Notes: generated from the sequence alone by a model not told the origin. A stretch of 64,000 nucleotides of DNA from Candidatus Zixiibacteriota bacterium (GCA_016933955.1 JAFGTT010000032.1:186001-250000), one strand, 5' to 3'. Counted from the first letter of the stretch, positions 41,365 through 52,156 are shown. Numbers and translations: made by a program.

Positions 41365-44196
41365 ATGAGCGAATCGAAAGAAATCTTTATAAAAGGTGCC
41401 CGGGAGCACAACCTCCAGAACATCGATGTCCACATCCCCCGCAATAAACTGGTCGTGATAACCGGCCTGTCCGGTTCGGGTAAATCATCCCTGGCGTTCG
41501 ATACCATCTATGCTGAGGGCCAGCGGCGTTATGTCGAATCATTGTCGTCCTACGCCCGACAGTTTCTCGGTCTGATGGAAAAACCCGATGTCGATCTGAT
41601 CGAGGGGCTTTCTCCGGCCATTTCGATCGAACAAAAGGGCTCGGCCAAAAATCCCCGTTCGACAGTCGGCACCGCCACCGAAATCTATGATTATCTCCGT
41701 CTTCTCTTTGCCCGCATGGGCGTTCAGCACTGCGTCAAATGCGGCAAACCGATCACCCGTCAAACGGTAGAGCAAATTGTCGATTCGGTTCTCTCATTCG
41801 AGGAAGATACCCGCCTGATGGTTCTGGCGCCGGTTGTTCGCGGAAAAAAGGGTGAACATCGCGAAATCATCGAGGAGGCCAGAAAAGAGGGCTTCGTGCG
41901 GCTTCGGATCGATGGCGAAATTGTCGAGACCGACCACGAGATCAATCTCAAGAAAAATGTCAAGCACACCATCGAGATTGTCGTCGATCGGCTGGTTGTC
42001 AAAAGACGCTCCGCCCGCCGCCTGGCCGATTCGGTCGAAACCGCCCTCAAAACCGCCGGCGGCATTGTTCTGATCAATATCAAGGGTCAGGATATGCTTT
42101 TCTCCGAGCAATCGGCCTGCCTCGATTGCGGGATCAGCTACGAGGAACTCTCACCCCGAATGTTCTCCTTCAATTCTCCCTTCGGAGCCTGCCCCACCTG
42201 CTCCGGACTGGGCCAGAAAATGGATATTGATCCGAGACTGATTATCCCCGATCCTTCTCTGCCGCTCAATCAAGGAGCCATCAGCCCCTGGGGAGCCGAT
42301 ATGGCCAATTGGTACCGCTTCATGCTTCGTGCGGTAGCCCGGCATTACGATTTCAAGCTGTCCGCGCCTTTCGAAAAACTCCCCGAGAAAATTCAAAAGA
42401 TTATCCTTTATGGTTCCGGCAAAGAGCAGTTGCGCTTCGAATATGAACATCATAACGGCCGCGGAACGGGTGAATACATCGGCAAATTCGAAGGCGTTAT
42501 CCCCCACCTGGAGCGGCGCTACCGCCAGACCCAGTCATCGGGCGTGAGGCAGTGGATCGAGCAGTATATGTCCATTTCGCCCTGCCCTGATTGTCATGGT
42601 TCGCGGCTGAAACCGGAAGCACTCTCAGTTGTCATTAATCGCGAAACTATCGACTCGGTGGCCGAGATGTCGGTCAAATCGGTTAGAAAGTTCTTCGATG
42701 AACTGCCGCTGACCAAACGCCAGGAATTGATCGCCCGGCAAATTCTCAAAGAAATTCGCCAGCGACTGGGATTTCTCGATGATGTCGGCCTTAATTATCT
42801 TACTCTCAGCCGCGCCGCTTCGACTCTGTCCGGCGGCGAGATGCAACGAATCCGCCTGGCAACCCAGATCGGTTCACGCTTGGTGGGTGTCATGTATATT
42901 CTCGATGAACCATCCATCGGACTGCATCAGCGCGACAATCGCAAACTTCTGGGCACCCTGACCGGTCTGCGTGATCTCGGTAATACCGTGATTGTCGTCG
43001 AACACGACCGCGAAACCATCGAGTCCGCCGATTATGTTATCGATCTGGGCCCTGGAGCCGGCATCATGGGCGGCAAAGTCGTTGCCGAGGGAACCCCGGA
43101 GCAGATTCGTAAATCCAAAAACTCTATTACCGGGGCCTATCTGAGCCGCCGCATGGTGATTCCGACGCCTGATTCAAGACGCACTTTCAATGGTAACCTG
43201 ATCACGCTCGAAGGTGCCCGCGGTAATAATCTTAAAAATATCAAGGTCGATATTCCGCTGGGAGTTTTCACCGTCGTAACAGGTGTCTCAGGCTCGGGCA
43301 AATCGACCCTGATAAACGAAACCCTGTATCGTATTCTCTCCCGCAAGTTCTACAATTCGCGCAAAACGCCTCTGGAATATGATCGGATCAAGGGACTGGA
43401 GAATATCGACAAGGTGGTAGCCATCGATCAATCGCCCATCGGACGTACTCCTCGCTCCAATCCGGCCACCTATACCGGTGTTTTTACGTATATCCGTGAC
43501 CTTTATTCACAACTGCCCGAGTCGAAAGTGCGCGGTTATCGCCCCGGACGATTTTCATTCAATGTCAAGGGCGGACGTTGCGAGGCCTGCCAGGGAGACG
43601 GTATCATCAAGATCGAGATGCATTTCCTGCCCGATATCTATGTCCCGTGCGAGGTCTGCAAGGGCAAACGGTTCAACCGCGAAACCCTGGAAGTGACCTA
43701 CAAAGGGGAAAATATTGCCGAGGTGCTCGATATGACCGTCAATGAGGCTCTCGAGTTCTTCAAGAATATTCCCCGGATCAAGCGCAAGCTGATGACTCTG
43801 AACAAAGTCGGTCTGGGTTACATTCACCTCGGTCAGCAGGCCACCACCCTCTCGGGGGGCGAGGCCCAGCGGGTGAAATTGTCTTCGGAATTGTCCAAAA
43901 CGGCTACCGGGCGAACGCTGTACATCCTCGATGAACCCACCACAGGACTGCATTTCGAGGATATCAGGATGCTTCTCACGGTTCTCAATGAGCTGGTTGA
44001 CCGAGGTAACAGCGTTCTGGTGATTGAACATAACCTCGATGTCATCAAAACCGCCGATTTTATCATCGATATCGGTCCTGATGGGGGTGATGATGGCGGC
44101 CGGATCATTGCCACCGGCACTCCTGAAGAGGTTGCACGGGTCAAATCATCTTACACCGGTCAATATATCGACCGGGAATTAACCGGCGCTAAATAG
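41365..44196 (+). CDS. uvrA: Excinuclease ABC subunit A
   Basis: 943 residues, the standard length. Two ABC ATPase modules are present with Walker [10 protein letters not shown] (34-42) and GVSGSGKST (near 640), both signature motifs LSGGEMQR and LSGGEAQR, and zinc-binding CxxC clusters ([34 protein letters not shown]). UvrA dimers scan DNA for bulky lesions and load UvrB. The ATG has no strong ribosome-binding site (GAAAGCAA only). It has its own upstream control region with two copies of an inverted repeat, consistent with damage-inducible expression. Confidence 0.97.
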   Translation: MSESKEIFIKGAREHNLQNIDVHIPRNKLVVITGLSGSGKSSLAFDTIYAEGQRRYVESLSSYARQFLGLMEKPDVDLIEGLSPAISIEQKGSAKNPRSTVGTATEIYDYLRLLFARMGVQHCVKCGKPITRQTVEQIVDSVLSFEEDTRLMVLAPVVRGKKGEHREIIEEARKEGFVRLRIDGEIVETDHEINLKKNVKHTIEIVVDRLVVKRRSARRLADSVETALKTAGGIVLINIKGQDMLFSEQSACLDCGISYEELSPRMFSFNSPFGACPTCSGLGQKMDIDPRLIIPDPSLPLNQGAISPWGADMANWYRFMLRAVARHYDFKLSAPFEKLPEKIQKIILYGSGKEQLRFEYEHHNGRGTGEYIGKFEGVIPHLERRYRQTQSSGVRQWIEQYMSISPCPDCHGSRLKPEALSVVINRETIDSVAEMSVKSVRKFFDELPLTKRQELIARQILKEIRQRLGFLDDVGLNYLTLSRAASTLSGGEMQRIRLATQIGSRLVGVMYILDEPSIGLHQRDNRKLLGTLTGLRDLGNTVIVVEHDRETIESADYVIDLGPGAGIMGGKVVAEGTPEQIRKSKNSITGAYLSRRMVIPTPDSRRTFNGNLITLEGARGNNLKNIKVDIPLGVFTVVTGVSGSGKSTLINETLYRILSRKFYNSRKTPLEYDRIKGLENIDKVVAIDQSPIGRTPRSNPATYTGVFTYIRDLYSQLPESKVRGYRPGRFSFNVKGGRCEACQGDGIIKIEMHFLPDIYVPCEVCKGKRFNRETLEVTYKGENIAEVLDMTVNEALEFFKNIPRIKRKLMTLNKVGLGYIHLGQQATTLSGGEAQRVKLSSELSKTATGRTLYILDEPTTGLHFEDIRMLLTVLNELVDRGNSVLVIEHNLDVIKTADFIIDIGPDGGDDGGRIIATGTPEEVARVKSSYTGQYIDRELTGAK

Positions 44197-44512
44197 GCCA
44201 ATCGAGCAATATCTTCCGTTCTTTTGTCATTCATGGTCATCTGAGCGGAATTAAAGCTCCAAAATCCAATGAATAGTACACGAACTATTTTCACTTTTTT
44301 TTCGAAAATGGTGTTTTTTTTGTTGCACGAAAGTTTTAATTTTTTTTACTTGATGCCGATAAGTGATTTAGGCAGGATTCAATTTGCATGATGCATGCGA
44401 AAGGGGAGATTAAGGGATTCAAAAAATCTTGGGTATGAATCCACATTAAGTACAGGAATCACTGGAATCTAAAACCAACTCAATATCCGACACCTAACGA
44501 AAGGAGCGGAAA
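44197..44512. other. Upstream region of the H1-like gene
   Basis: 316 bp. Three runs of eight T lie at 44295-44302, 44314-44321 and 44340-44347, so the DNA may be rigid or curved. A near-palindrome TTTGCATG-ATG-CATGCGAAA lies at about 44381-44400. A sigma-28-like promoter is listed separately. No clear uvrA terminator is visible. Confidence 0.45.
44336..44362 (+). promoter_or_regulatory. Sigma-28-like promoter before the H1-like gene
   Basis: TTAATTTT, 11 nt, GCCGATAA: the -10 is identical to the FliA consensus and the -35 matches 6 of 8. The -35 lies in a T-rich tract, and GCCGATAA also occurs inside unrelated genes here, so chance is possible. Confidence 0.3.
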
Positions 44513-44878
44513 ATGGCTGCAAAAAAGAAAGCCAAACCCAAAGCCAAAGCGAAAGCCAAACCCAAAGCCAAGGCTAAAGCGAGAGGCAAAAAGCCGGTCG
44601 GTAAAGCCTGGAGCGCAGCGGAAATTCAGAGTCTTCGCACCAGTTACAAGTCCAAACCGGCCTCGCAAATCGCCAAGGAACTGCGGCGCTCGCTGGCGTC
44701 GGTGCGCGGGAAGATCAGCGCTCTTAACCTGACCAAGCCTGCCGCGGCCAGAAAGGCCAAACCGAAACCCAAGAAAAAAGCGGCTCCCAAAAAGGCCGCC
44801 CCGAAAAAGGCCAAAGCCAAAGCCAAGGCCAGACCGAAAAAGAAAGCCGCGCCGCGTAAGTCTTACCGGAGGTACTAA
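44513..44878 (+). CDS. Histone-H1-like protein with a Myb/SANT-like core
   Basis: 121 residues. Residues 1-32 and 76-121 are Lys/Ala/Pro-rich tails of the histone-H1 type (repeated KAKAKAK and KKAAPKK). Between them, residues 33-75 (KAWSAAEIQSLRTSYKSKP, then ASQIAKELRRSLASVRGKI) form a three-helix HTH of the Myb/SANT or GcrA-like kind, which would give it sequence- or structure-specific DNA binding in addition to nonspecific tails. AGGAG six bases before the ATG is a strong ribosome-binding site. Likely an abundant nucleoid protein. The codons of the tails are themselves repetitive, so slippage variants between strains are likely. Confidence 0.9.
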   Translation: MAAKKKAKPKAKAKAKPKAKAKARGKKPVGKAWSAAEIQSLRTSYKSKPASQIAKELRRSLASVRGKISALNLTKPAAARKAKPKPKKKAAPKKAAPKKAKAKAKARPKKKAAPRKSYRRY

Positions 44879-44948
44879 TACCTGATTTGGTAGATCCCAG
44901 GGATGGGAGGTGCAGCTAAAAGGACTTTATTGAAGTATCCATCCCGGA

Positions 44949-44977
44949 AAAACCCGCCCCTTAAGGGCGGGTTTTTT
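44949..44977. terminator. Bidirectional terminator between the H1-like gene and eno
   Basis: CCCGCCC and GGGCGGG pair exactly; A-runs on one side and T-runs on the other mean it can end both the plus-strand H1-like transcript and the minus-strand eno transcript. Confidence 0.9.
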
Positions 44978-45003
44978 AATTAAATTCGAATAATCGCAAA
45001 ATC

Positions 45004-46364
<1,361 letters not shown>

Positions 46365-46493
46365 CAAAAAACAAAATCCGCACGCTTTTCCTTATGATTG
46401 ATACGCATAAACTGATGCCCCCCTTTGTCCGATCAACTATTTAAGAAAAAAGTGGATTAAGAGCGGAAGATATTTTATATTCGGCCCGGTACC

Positions 46494-47486
46494 ATGAAAT
46501 CAATCAAAGGCAAAAAAATCCTTGTCACGGGAGCTGGCGGTTTTATCGGCTCGCATTTGACCGAAACTCTGCTCAGGCAGAGGGCCAAAGTCACCGCTTT
46601 GCTCCGATACACATCGCAGGGACGGACCGGGTGGCTGGAACAACTGCCGGAACGATTGAAAACCAAAATTAATATCGTCTTCGGCGATATTCGCGATCCT
46701 GATATTTGCCAGAGAGCGGTCAATGGAAATACCCATGTTTTTCACCTGGCGGCCCAGATCGCCATTCCTTACTCCTATATCGCCCCCCGGGATTTCACAG
46801 CCGTCAATGTCATGGGGACTGCCAACCTGCTTCAGGCCGCCAGGGAATCAGGCGTTAAGAAATTCCTTCAGGTTTCGACTTCGGAAGTCTATGGCACGGC
46901 CCGGTATGTTCCGATCGATGAGAATCATCCTCAGACCGCCCAGTCACCCTATTCGGCCTCAAAAATCGCGGCCGATAAACTGGCCCAGTCTTTTCATCTC
47001 AGCTTTGGCCTCCCGACTGTAACCGTCCGTCCTTTCAATTGCTACGGTCCCCGTCAATCGGCCCGGGCCATTATCCCGACTATCATTCTTCAGGCCCTCC
47101 GGGGACGGACCGTCAGGCTGGGTAACACCGACAGCCGAAGAGATATGAACTATGTTTCCGATATCACCGATGGTATGATTGCCGCCGCCTTTACCGACAA
47201 AACCACCGGCGTTGTTTTAAATCTGGCTACCGGTACCGACTACTCCATCGGGGAGATCGTCGATCTTGTCGGAAATATTCTCAATAAAAGATTGATCATA
47301 AAAAGCGAAAGAAAACGTATCCGGCCGAAAAATTCCGAAGTCTGGCGTCTTCAGGGTGACAATCGGCTGGCCGCCCGGTTAATCGGCTACAAACCGAAAT
47401 TCGCCTTATTATTGGGTATGAAAAAAACCATAGAGTTTTTCGAAAATCATCTGGCAATGTATGATCGCGAGGATTATCAGTTGTGA
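46494..47486 (+). CDS. Sugar-nucleotide 4,6-dehydratase, LegB-like
   Basis: 330 residues, extended SDR fold with GAGGFIGSH (13-21), the STSEVYGTA segment, and catalytic Tyr153/Lys157 in SPYSASK. The stretch with PFNCYGPRQSARAIIPTII and AIPYSYIAP closely resembles LegB and related NAD-dependent dehydratases that start legionaminic-acid and related amino-sugar pathways from UDP-GlcNAc. No ribosome-binding site is visible; a TATATT lies 12 nt before the ATG, so the leader is short. It overlaps the next gene by 4 bp. The exact sugar is not proven by sequence alone. Confidence 0.85.
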   Translation: MKSIKGKKILVTGAGGFIGSHLTETLLRQRAKVTALLRYTSQGRTGWLEQLPERLKTKINIVFGDIRDPDICQRAVNGNTHVFHLAAQIAIPYSYIAPRDFTAVNVMGTANLLQAARESGVKKFLQVSTSEVYGTARYVPIDENHPQTAQSPYSASKIAADKLAQSFHLSFGLPTVTVRPFNCYGPRQSARAIIPTIILQALRGRTVRLGNTDSRRDMNYVSDITDGMIAAAFTDKTTGVVLNLATGTDYSIGEIVDLVGNILNKRLIIKSERKRIRPKNSEVWRLQGDNRLAARLIGYKPKFALLLGMKKTIEFFENHLAMYDREDYQL

Positions 47487-48205
47487 GAACCGGACTAAAA
47501 ACCATCAGCCAGGCGATTATTCTGGCTGGTGGTGAGGGGCGCCGCCTTCTACCGTACACCCGGATTCTGCCCAAACCCCTCTGGCCGGTGGGCGATATCC
47601 CCATTGTCGAAATTCTCATCCGCCAACTGGCCCGATCCGGGATTAAAGAAATCATCATGGCGGTCGGTTATCAGGCGGATTTGATTCGGATGATTCTCGG
47701 CGATGGGCGTCAATTCGGTGTGAAAATCCGGTACTCCCAGGAGAAAAAGCCGCTTGGAACAGCCGCCCCGCTTCGCCAGATCAGGGGGTTGGACAGTAGT
47801 TTTCTGGTCCTCAACGGTGACCTGCTGACCAACCTGCCTTTCAAGGATTTTATTCGGGCACACTTGCGAAGTGATGCCGTGGCAACCGTGGCGATATTCA
47901 AACGAACCGTGAAAATCGATTTCGGGGTGGTCACCACCTATGAGAATATAATCGAGGAATACGATGAGAAACCGGTCCTGGGATACATGGTCTCGATGGG
48001 GATTTATGCCTTCCGGCGAGAGGTCTTAAAATATATCCCCAACCATAAATTCGATTTCCCCGACCTGGTAAACAGGCTAATCGAGGTCGAGAGCAATCCG
48101 CAGGTTTATCGTTTTCGGGGCCAATGGCTCGATATCGGGCGGCCCGATGATTGGGAAAAGGCTACCCGGCTCTTTCAGAAGAAATCTCAAGCTTTTTTAA
48201 AATAA
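47483..48205 (+). CDS. Sugar-phosphate nucleotidyltransferase
   Basis: 240 residues from a GTG that overlaps the previous stop (GTGA). The NTP_transferase fold shows LAGGEGRRLLPYTRILPKPLWPVGDIPIVE (nucleotide and sugar-phosphate loops), FLVLNGDLLTN (metal Asp) and YMVSMGIYAF. It is close to mannose-1-phosphate or glucosamine-1-phosphate guanylyltransferase-type enzymes such as those in legionaminic-acid pathways (LegX/PtmE catalytic part) but lacks CBS domains. It makes an NDP-sugar for the surface glycan made by the flanking dehydratase and epimerase. Confidence 0.85.
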   Translation: MRTGLKTISQAIILAGGEGRRLLPYTRILPKPLWPVGDIPIVEILIRQLARSGIKEIIMAVGYQADLIRMILGDGRQFGVKIRYSQEKKPLGTAAPLRQIRGLDSSFLVLNGDLLTNLPFKDFIRAHLRSDAVATVAIFKRTVKIDFGVVTTYENIIEEYDEKPVLGYMVSMGIYAFRREVLKYIPNHKFDFPDLVNRLIEVESNPQVYRFRGQWLDIGRPDDWEKATRLFQKKSQAFLK

Positions 48206-48266
48206 CGACGTAGAAATTTCTCGTTAAGTCGATATTATCAAAAAAAGGAAATATTGGGGATTATTT

Positions 48267-49202
48267 ATGAAATATCTTATTACCGGCGGGGCCGGATTTA
48301 TCGGAAGCAATATCGCCCATACCCTCCTGGATAAGGGTGAAACCGTCCGGATTCTGGACAATTTTTCGACCGGGCGCCGAATTAACCTGGCCGATATCGA
48401 GGACAAAATCGAGATCATTGACGGCGATATCAGCGATTTCTGGACGGTCAAGGATGCTGTCGAGGGTATCGATTATGTTCTGCACCAGGCGGCTCTCCCG
48501 TCGGTCCCGAGATCGGTCAGTAATCCGCTGACCTCCAACAAGGTCAACATCGATGGAACTCTGAACTTGCTCGAAGCCGGCAAGCGGGCCGGCGTGAAAA
48601 GATTCGTTATGGCTTCATCATCTTCGGTTTACGGCGACACCCCGGAACTCCCCAAGCATGAACAGATGCCGACCGATCCGCTTTCTCCCTATGCCGTAAC
48701 CAAACTGACCTGCGAAAAATATTGTAAGGTATTTTATAACCTCTACGGCCTCGAAACTGTCTGCCTGAGATATTTCAATATTTTTGGTCCCCGTCAGGAT
48801 CCCAACTCGGAATACGCCGCTGTCATTCCCAAATTTATTTTCGCCCTCTCCTCCGGGAAACAACCGGTGGTCTTCGGTGATGGCGAGCAATCCCGTGATT
48901 TCACCTATATCGACAATACCATCCAGGCCAACCTCCTGGCGGTCACCTCAAAAATCGCGCCCGGCAACTTTTACAATGTGGCCTGCGGGGCCAGATTCAC
49001 CCTTAATGATCTTCTCGATATGCTCCGCGAAATCATCGGAACCAATATCAAAGCCAAATATATCGCTCCCCGGCCCGGCGATATTTTGCATTCCTATGCC
49101 GATGTCTCCCGCGCCAAAAAAGACCTGGGTTACAACCCACGGGTGATGTTCAAAGAGGGATTGAAAAAGACGGTGGAATGGTTTACTTCTGACCACTCCT
49201 GA
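48267..49202 (+). CDS. UDP-sugar 4-epimerase, WbpP-like
   Basis: 311 residues, SDR fold with GGAGFIGSN (7-15), AASSSS-like SSSSVYGD (117-124), Tyr142/Lys146 in SPYAVTK and RYFNIFGPRQDP. The segment HQAALPSVPRSVSNPLTSN strongly resembles WbpP, the UDP-GlcNAc/GalNAc 4-epimerase. It is 61 bp after the nucleotidyltransferase with GGGGA six bases before the ATG. It likely provides a GalNAc-type donor for envelope glycans. Enough differences exist that the substrate should be called only provisionally. Confidence 0.88.
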   Translation: MKYLITGGAGFIGSNIAHTLLDKGETVRILDNFSTGRRINLADIEDKIEIIDGDISDFWTVKDAVEGIDYVLHQAALPSVPRSVSNPLTSNKVNIDGTLNLLEAGKRAGVKRFVMASSSSVYGDTPELPKHEQMPTDPLSPYAVTKLTCEKYCKVFYNLYGLETVCLRYFNIFGPRQDPNSEYAAVIPKFIFALSSGKQPVVFGDGEQSRDFTYIDNTIQANLLAVTSKIAPGNFYNVACGARFTLNDLLDMLREIIGTNIKAKYIAPRPGDILHSYADVSRAKKDLGYNPRVMFKEGLKKTVEWFTSDHS

Positions 49203-49251
49203 AAGGTAACCGGGATCGGACAAATTCCGACTGTATTAAAATTTTGAATAG

Positions 49252-49279
49252 AAAAAGCGGTCCCTAAGGCCGCCTTTTC
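49252..49279. terminator. Possible bidirectional terminator after the glycan genes
   Basis: GCGG and CCGC pair over about 9 nt, flanked by A-runs and T-runs, between converging genes. The stem is short, so confidence is moderate. Confidence 0.5.
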
Positions 49280-49318
49280 AAATTCCAGTCCGGACCATGC
49301 CCCGTTTTTCCCCGGAAT

Positions 49319-49624
49319 TCAATCGCTGAAGAGATCATCGAATTTCTTCTTGCGATCATCCTTGGAATCAACCCGTTCCGGCCTTCCCCCGGGTGTATGG
49401 AAGGCATTGCGAAGCTGAAACCAATCACAGAAATTCGATTTGTCCTTAATAGGAATCGGCGCCTCAATAGGCTCACGGCACTGCCAGCGGGAGGTCGGAT
49501 CAAAAAAACGGCAGCCCCGGCAACAGCGCAAATCCGCCCGGCAATGCGGGCAATAATCATTGCGTGTTACCTTGCCCTCGATTCCGGTCGCCCTGGCGCA
49601 ATTCCAGCAGATTAAATCGCCCAT
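49319..49624 (-). CDS. Small Cys-rich zinc-ribbon-like protein
   Basis: 101 residues. Two zinc-ribbon-type pairs are visible: CWNC (6-9) with CPHC (25-28), and CCRGC (34-38) with a further CREP and CDW later, ten cysteines in all. A charged tail follows. No signal peptide. I do not recognise the function; such small ribbons often bind RNA, DNA or partner proteins. GGGAG eight bases upstream supports the ATG. It sits between the glycan genes and the asparagine-synthetase homologue but is not obviously part of either. Confidence 0.75.
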   Translation of the reverse strand: MGDLICWNCARATGIEGKVTRNDYCPHCRADLRCCRGCRFFDPTSRWQCREPIEAPIPIKDKSNFCDWFQLRNAFHTPGGRPERVDSKDDRKKKFDDLFSD

Positions 49625-49710
49625 TACCTGTTCTCCCTGATACCTGTCCTTCTCCTGTTATACAATATAATAATTTTGGAATTTTATGCCAGTGGTACGA
49701 CCATCCTGAT

Positions 49711-51537
49711 TTATGATAACTTCCCGGGAAAGCGTCGTTCAATATCCATGATATACAGCATAATTGTCAGAAGTTGATACAGCGGCAGACTTCCCGGATA
49801 ATCGGCCATCAGATTATTCACGGCCTTTATATCGAAATACCGGCTGACCGCTTCCGACTGCCGCATTATTTGCCCTATATTCTCCCTCAACCATATCATC
49901 TCGGGATCATCTTTTCGGCGGCCGATAAGACGGTTGCGAAAAGAACGCGCCGATTTATATAAATAGCGGTTATAACGCAGCCATAATTTGGACTTAGCCC
50001 GGATCCGGAATAGATAATTATGCCTGATCGGGTTGACTCCTGCAATTCCGCTGTAAATGGGTAGCTCGATACTCCGTGGATCAAGTTCCCGCAGAAAATC
50101 GACAAAAAAGAAATAATCGATCATCGCAAGCGGCACCCGCGTCATAATGAATTCAAACAGGTCTTTCCCCCAGAAAGGCGACACCACCCAGTTGAACAAT
50201 CGATGACGGTTTTCTCCCCCATTGTCGAATTTGTTGTAGCGCTCGAACTGAAGATGGACCACCCGGCCGCGCAGACTTTTTTCGGTCCAGCTATCGATTT
50301 CGGAAACAATACTTTTATCGAAAACCGATCGCTCCATTTCGAGTACCGAGCAGGCCTGATTGATCATGAACAAATTACTGAACCCGTCCCCGGCGATCAT
50401 ATCATTCAGGCCTCGGTAATGACGAAGCGGACGATAGCGATGCCGCAGAAACTCGCCCCCGAGACCCATGAAATGAACCTTTTTTCCGGATATCTTCGTC
50501 TCCCGCTCCATTTCATCATAATAGTTATTGACCGCCATCAGGCAGTTTACCTGACAGTCGGTCTTGAAAGTAACGTCGGCCAGAGAGTCGATCTCCCGAT
50601 TAGGCCGAAGACCGGAAAAGTGCATTAATGGTGTATGATAATGTTCGGCCAGGCTGTTGGCGATCTCGGCTTCAATCCCTTCGGTCAGATGGTCATTGCA
50701 GGCGGTCAACTTAGCCCCGAGACCGGCCAGTCCGGCAAATACCGCCCGGGTATCATGACCGCCGCTGACATCGACTATTAGACCGTAATCCTGAGCTGTG
50801 ACCCGGTCGAATCTGACCCGTACCATCTCCCGAAATAATTCGGCGCAACGGCCGATTATCTCCCGCCGGTCGGTTAATTCTTCCCTATCATCGAAATTAT
50901 CGCTCCCGAGATTTTTACTCTCATATTTCAGTCGAGCCTGATGGAACGAAACACTGATCAATTCCGCCGGCTCGAGATATCTAACCCCCTCGATTATCGT
51001 CTTATTGCCCAGGTTATATTCAAAAATCAGAAATTCGGCCATCCACAACCGATTCAATTTTATTGACTGCAAGTGTTTCAGGACATATTTCAATTCCCTG
51101 GAAAAAACCAGACCGTCATCAGTAATTGCATAATAAGCCGGCAGACGGGCCCAGCGATCATTGAAAAGCAACAGCTTCCGTGTTTTTTTCAGGAAAATCA
51201 CGGCCAGGAATTCCCCGTCGGAATTATCTATAAATGATTTAATGACTCCTTCAATATTCTCGCCCGCCTCAGCATTTATTGATACTCCTTTAAAAAAATC
51301 CCCGATCTCAGAATCAGACCGATTATAAATCATACCCTCCACAGCCCAGATCATCCCATCGTCAGAGGCAGTCAAAAGCGGATATCCATCATAACCGGAA
51401 AAAATCAATTCAAACGATCCGTCGTAATGGAGTTCTCTGATTTTAAGGCTGTCTTTCCAGAGAAGGACCTCCTTCGTATTTGATATCTCCTTATCACTCC
51501 GGCCATTCGATCGGCAGAACAGATGTAATCCGGGCAT
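49711..51537 (-). CDS. Asparagine-synthetase homologue lacking the glutaminase Cys
   Basis: 608 residues. The N-terminal half has the Ntn-glutaminase fold pattern (DGEFLAVIF near 107-115, NDRWARLPAYY near 126-136, FSRELKYVL near 145), but the protein begins MPGLHLF, so the catalytic Cys2 of AsnB is absent. The start is firm: AGGAG five bases upstream. The synthetase half has SGGHDTR (258-264) in place of SGGLDSS, keeping the PP-loop glycines and Asp. Related divergent homologues occur in polysaccharide clusters and as beta-lactam synthetase-like enzymes. It may form amides or ligate acyl groups with free ammonia or another amine; function is inferred. Promoter not identified. Confidence 0.8.
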   Translation of the reverse strand: MPGLHLFCRSNGRSDKEISNTKEVLLWKDSLKIRELHYDGSFELIFSGYDGYPLLTASDDGMIWAVEGMIYNRSDSEIGDFFKGVSINAEAGENIEGVIKSFIDNSDGEFLAVIFLKKTRKLLLFNDRWARLPAYYAITDDGLVFSRELKYVLKHLQSIKLNRLWMAEFLIFEYNLGNKTIIEGVRYLEPAELISVSFHQARLKYESKNLGSDNFDDREELTDRREIIGRCAELFREMVRVRFDRVTAQDYGLIVDVSGGHDTRAVFAGLAGLGAKLTACNDHLTEGIEAEIANSLAEHYHTPLMHFSGLRPNREIDSLADVTFKTDCQVNCLMAVNNYYDEMERETKISGKKVHFMGLGGEFLRHRYRPLRHYRGLNDMIAGDGFSNLFMINQACSVLEMERSVFDKSIVSEIDSWTEKSLRGRVVHLQFERYNKFDNGGENRHRLFNWVVSPFWGKDLFEFIMTRVPLAMIDYFFFVDFLRELDPRSIELPIYSGIAGVNPIRHNYLFRIRAKSKLWLRYNRYLYKSARSFRNRLIGRRKDDPEMIWLRENIGQIMRQSEAVSRYFDIKAVNNLMADYPGSLPLYQLLTIMLYIMDIERRFPGKLS

Positions 51538-51727
51538 GGTTTCTCCTGTTATTATTTTATCAAACTATGGGTGGTTATCGGGGCAGGATTTAATACCGGC
51601 ATTTGAATATATTTCATAAAAAACATTTTAAACCTGAAGTCTAAAAAAATGATTAAGCGTTTTTCATTATAAAGCGTCTGTCTTTTGAATGTAACCAGAA
51701 AATATGATTGTGGGGCAAATAATTTGA

Positions 51728-51754
51728 GGGCCCGTTCCCCTCTTTAACGGGCCC
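51728..51754. repeat. Perfect 9-bp GC-rich inverted repeat
   Basis: GGGCCCGTT and AACGGGCCC pair exactly over a 9-nt loop. No T-run follows on either strand, so it is not a standard terminator; it could be a processing site or the end of an unrecognised transcript. Confidence 0.5.
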
Positions 51755-51939
51755 CCTGCCTCGAGAAAAGAAGATAGCGACCTGAAAATAAGCGTAGAGG
51801 TCAATTTTATTAAATCATCAGCCCTGACTGATTTCCTCACTCCTGGCCAAAATATAGCAACGCCAATGCCAAAATATCGCAGACATCCCGCGGGCCTTTC
51901 TATTTTATTGATATATAATAACTTATAGAGTCAGAGGAA

Positions 51940-52017
51940 ATGCCGATGGGCAATTTTTGCAATTTAATTCGTATATTTATACGAGTATTTATTCTAACTG
52001 GAACCCTAATAAATTGA
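51940..52017 (+). CDS. Possible 25-residue hydrophobic peptide
   Basis: ATG CCG ATG then a frame rich in Ile, Phe and Leu (NLIRIFIRVFILTGTLIN). GAGG lies 8 nt before the second ATG, and a TATAAT lies 21 nt before the first. Size and composition recall type I toxin peptides, but no antisense RNA could be checked. Confidence 0.2.
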   Translation: MPMGNFCNLIRIFIRVFILTGTLIN

Positions 52018-52156
52018 TCCCCAATAGATTACATTGAAACGAAGATAATCGTTCAATTCGCACTATTTTACGATTTTCTAATCAAATTCAAAGAATACTG
52101 AAACAACCAACCCGATTTTAAATAATCGCGGTTGATTATTTATCTCATGAAATCCA

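Larger units (their letters stand above)
51538..52156. other. 619-bp intergenic region with hairpin and tiny ORF
   Basis: The longest gap in the window, AT-rich, between two genes on the minus strand. It contains a strong hairpin (51728-51754), a consensus TATAAT on the plus strand (51914-51919), and a 25-codon plus-strand ORF (51940-52017). The promoter of the asparagine-synthetase homologue probably lies near its left end. No RNA family was recognised. Confidence 0.5.
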
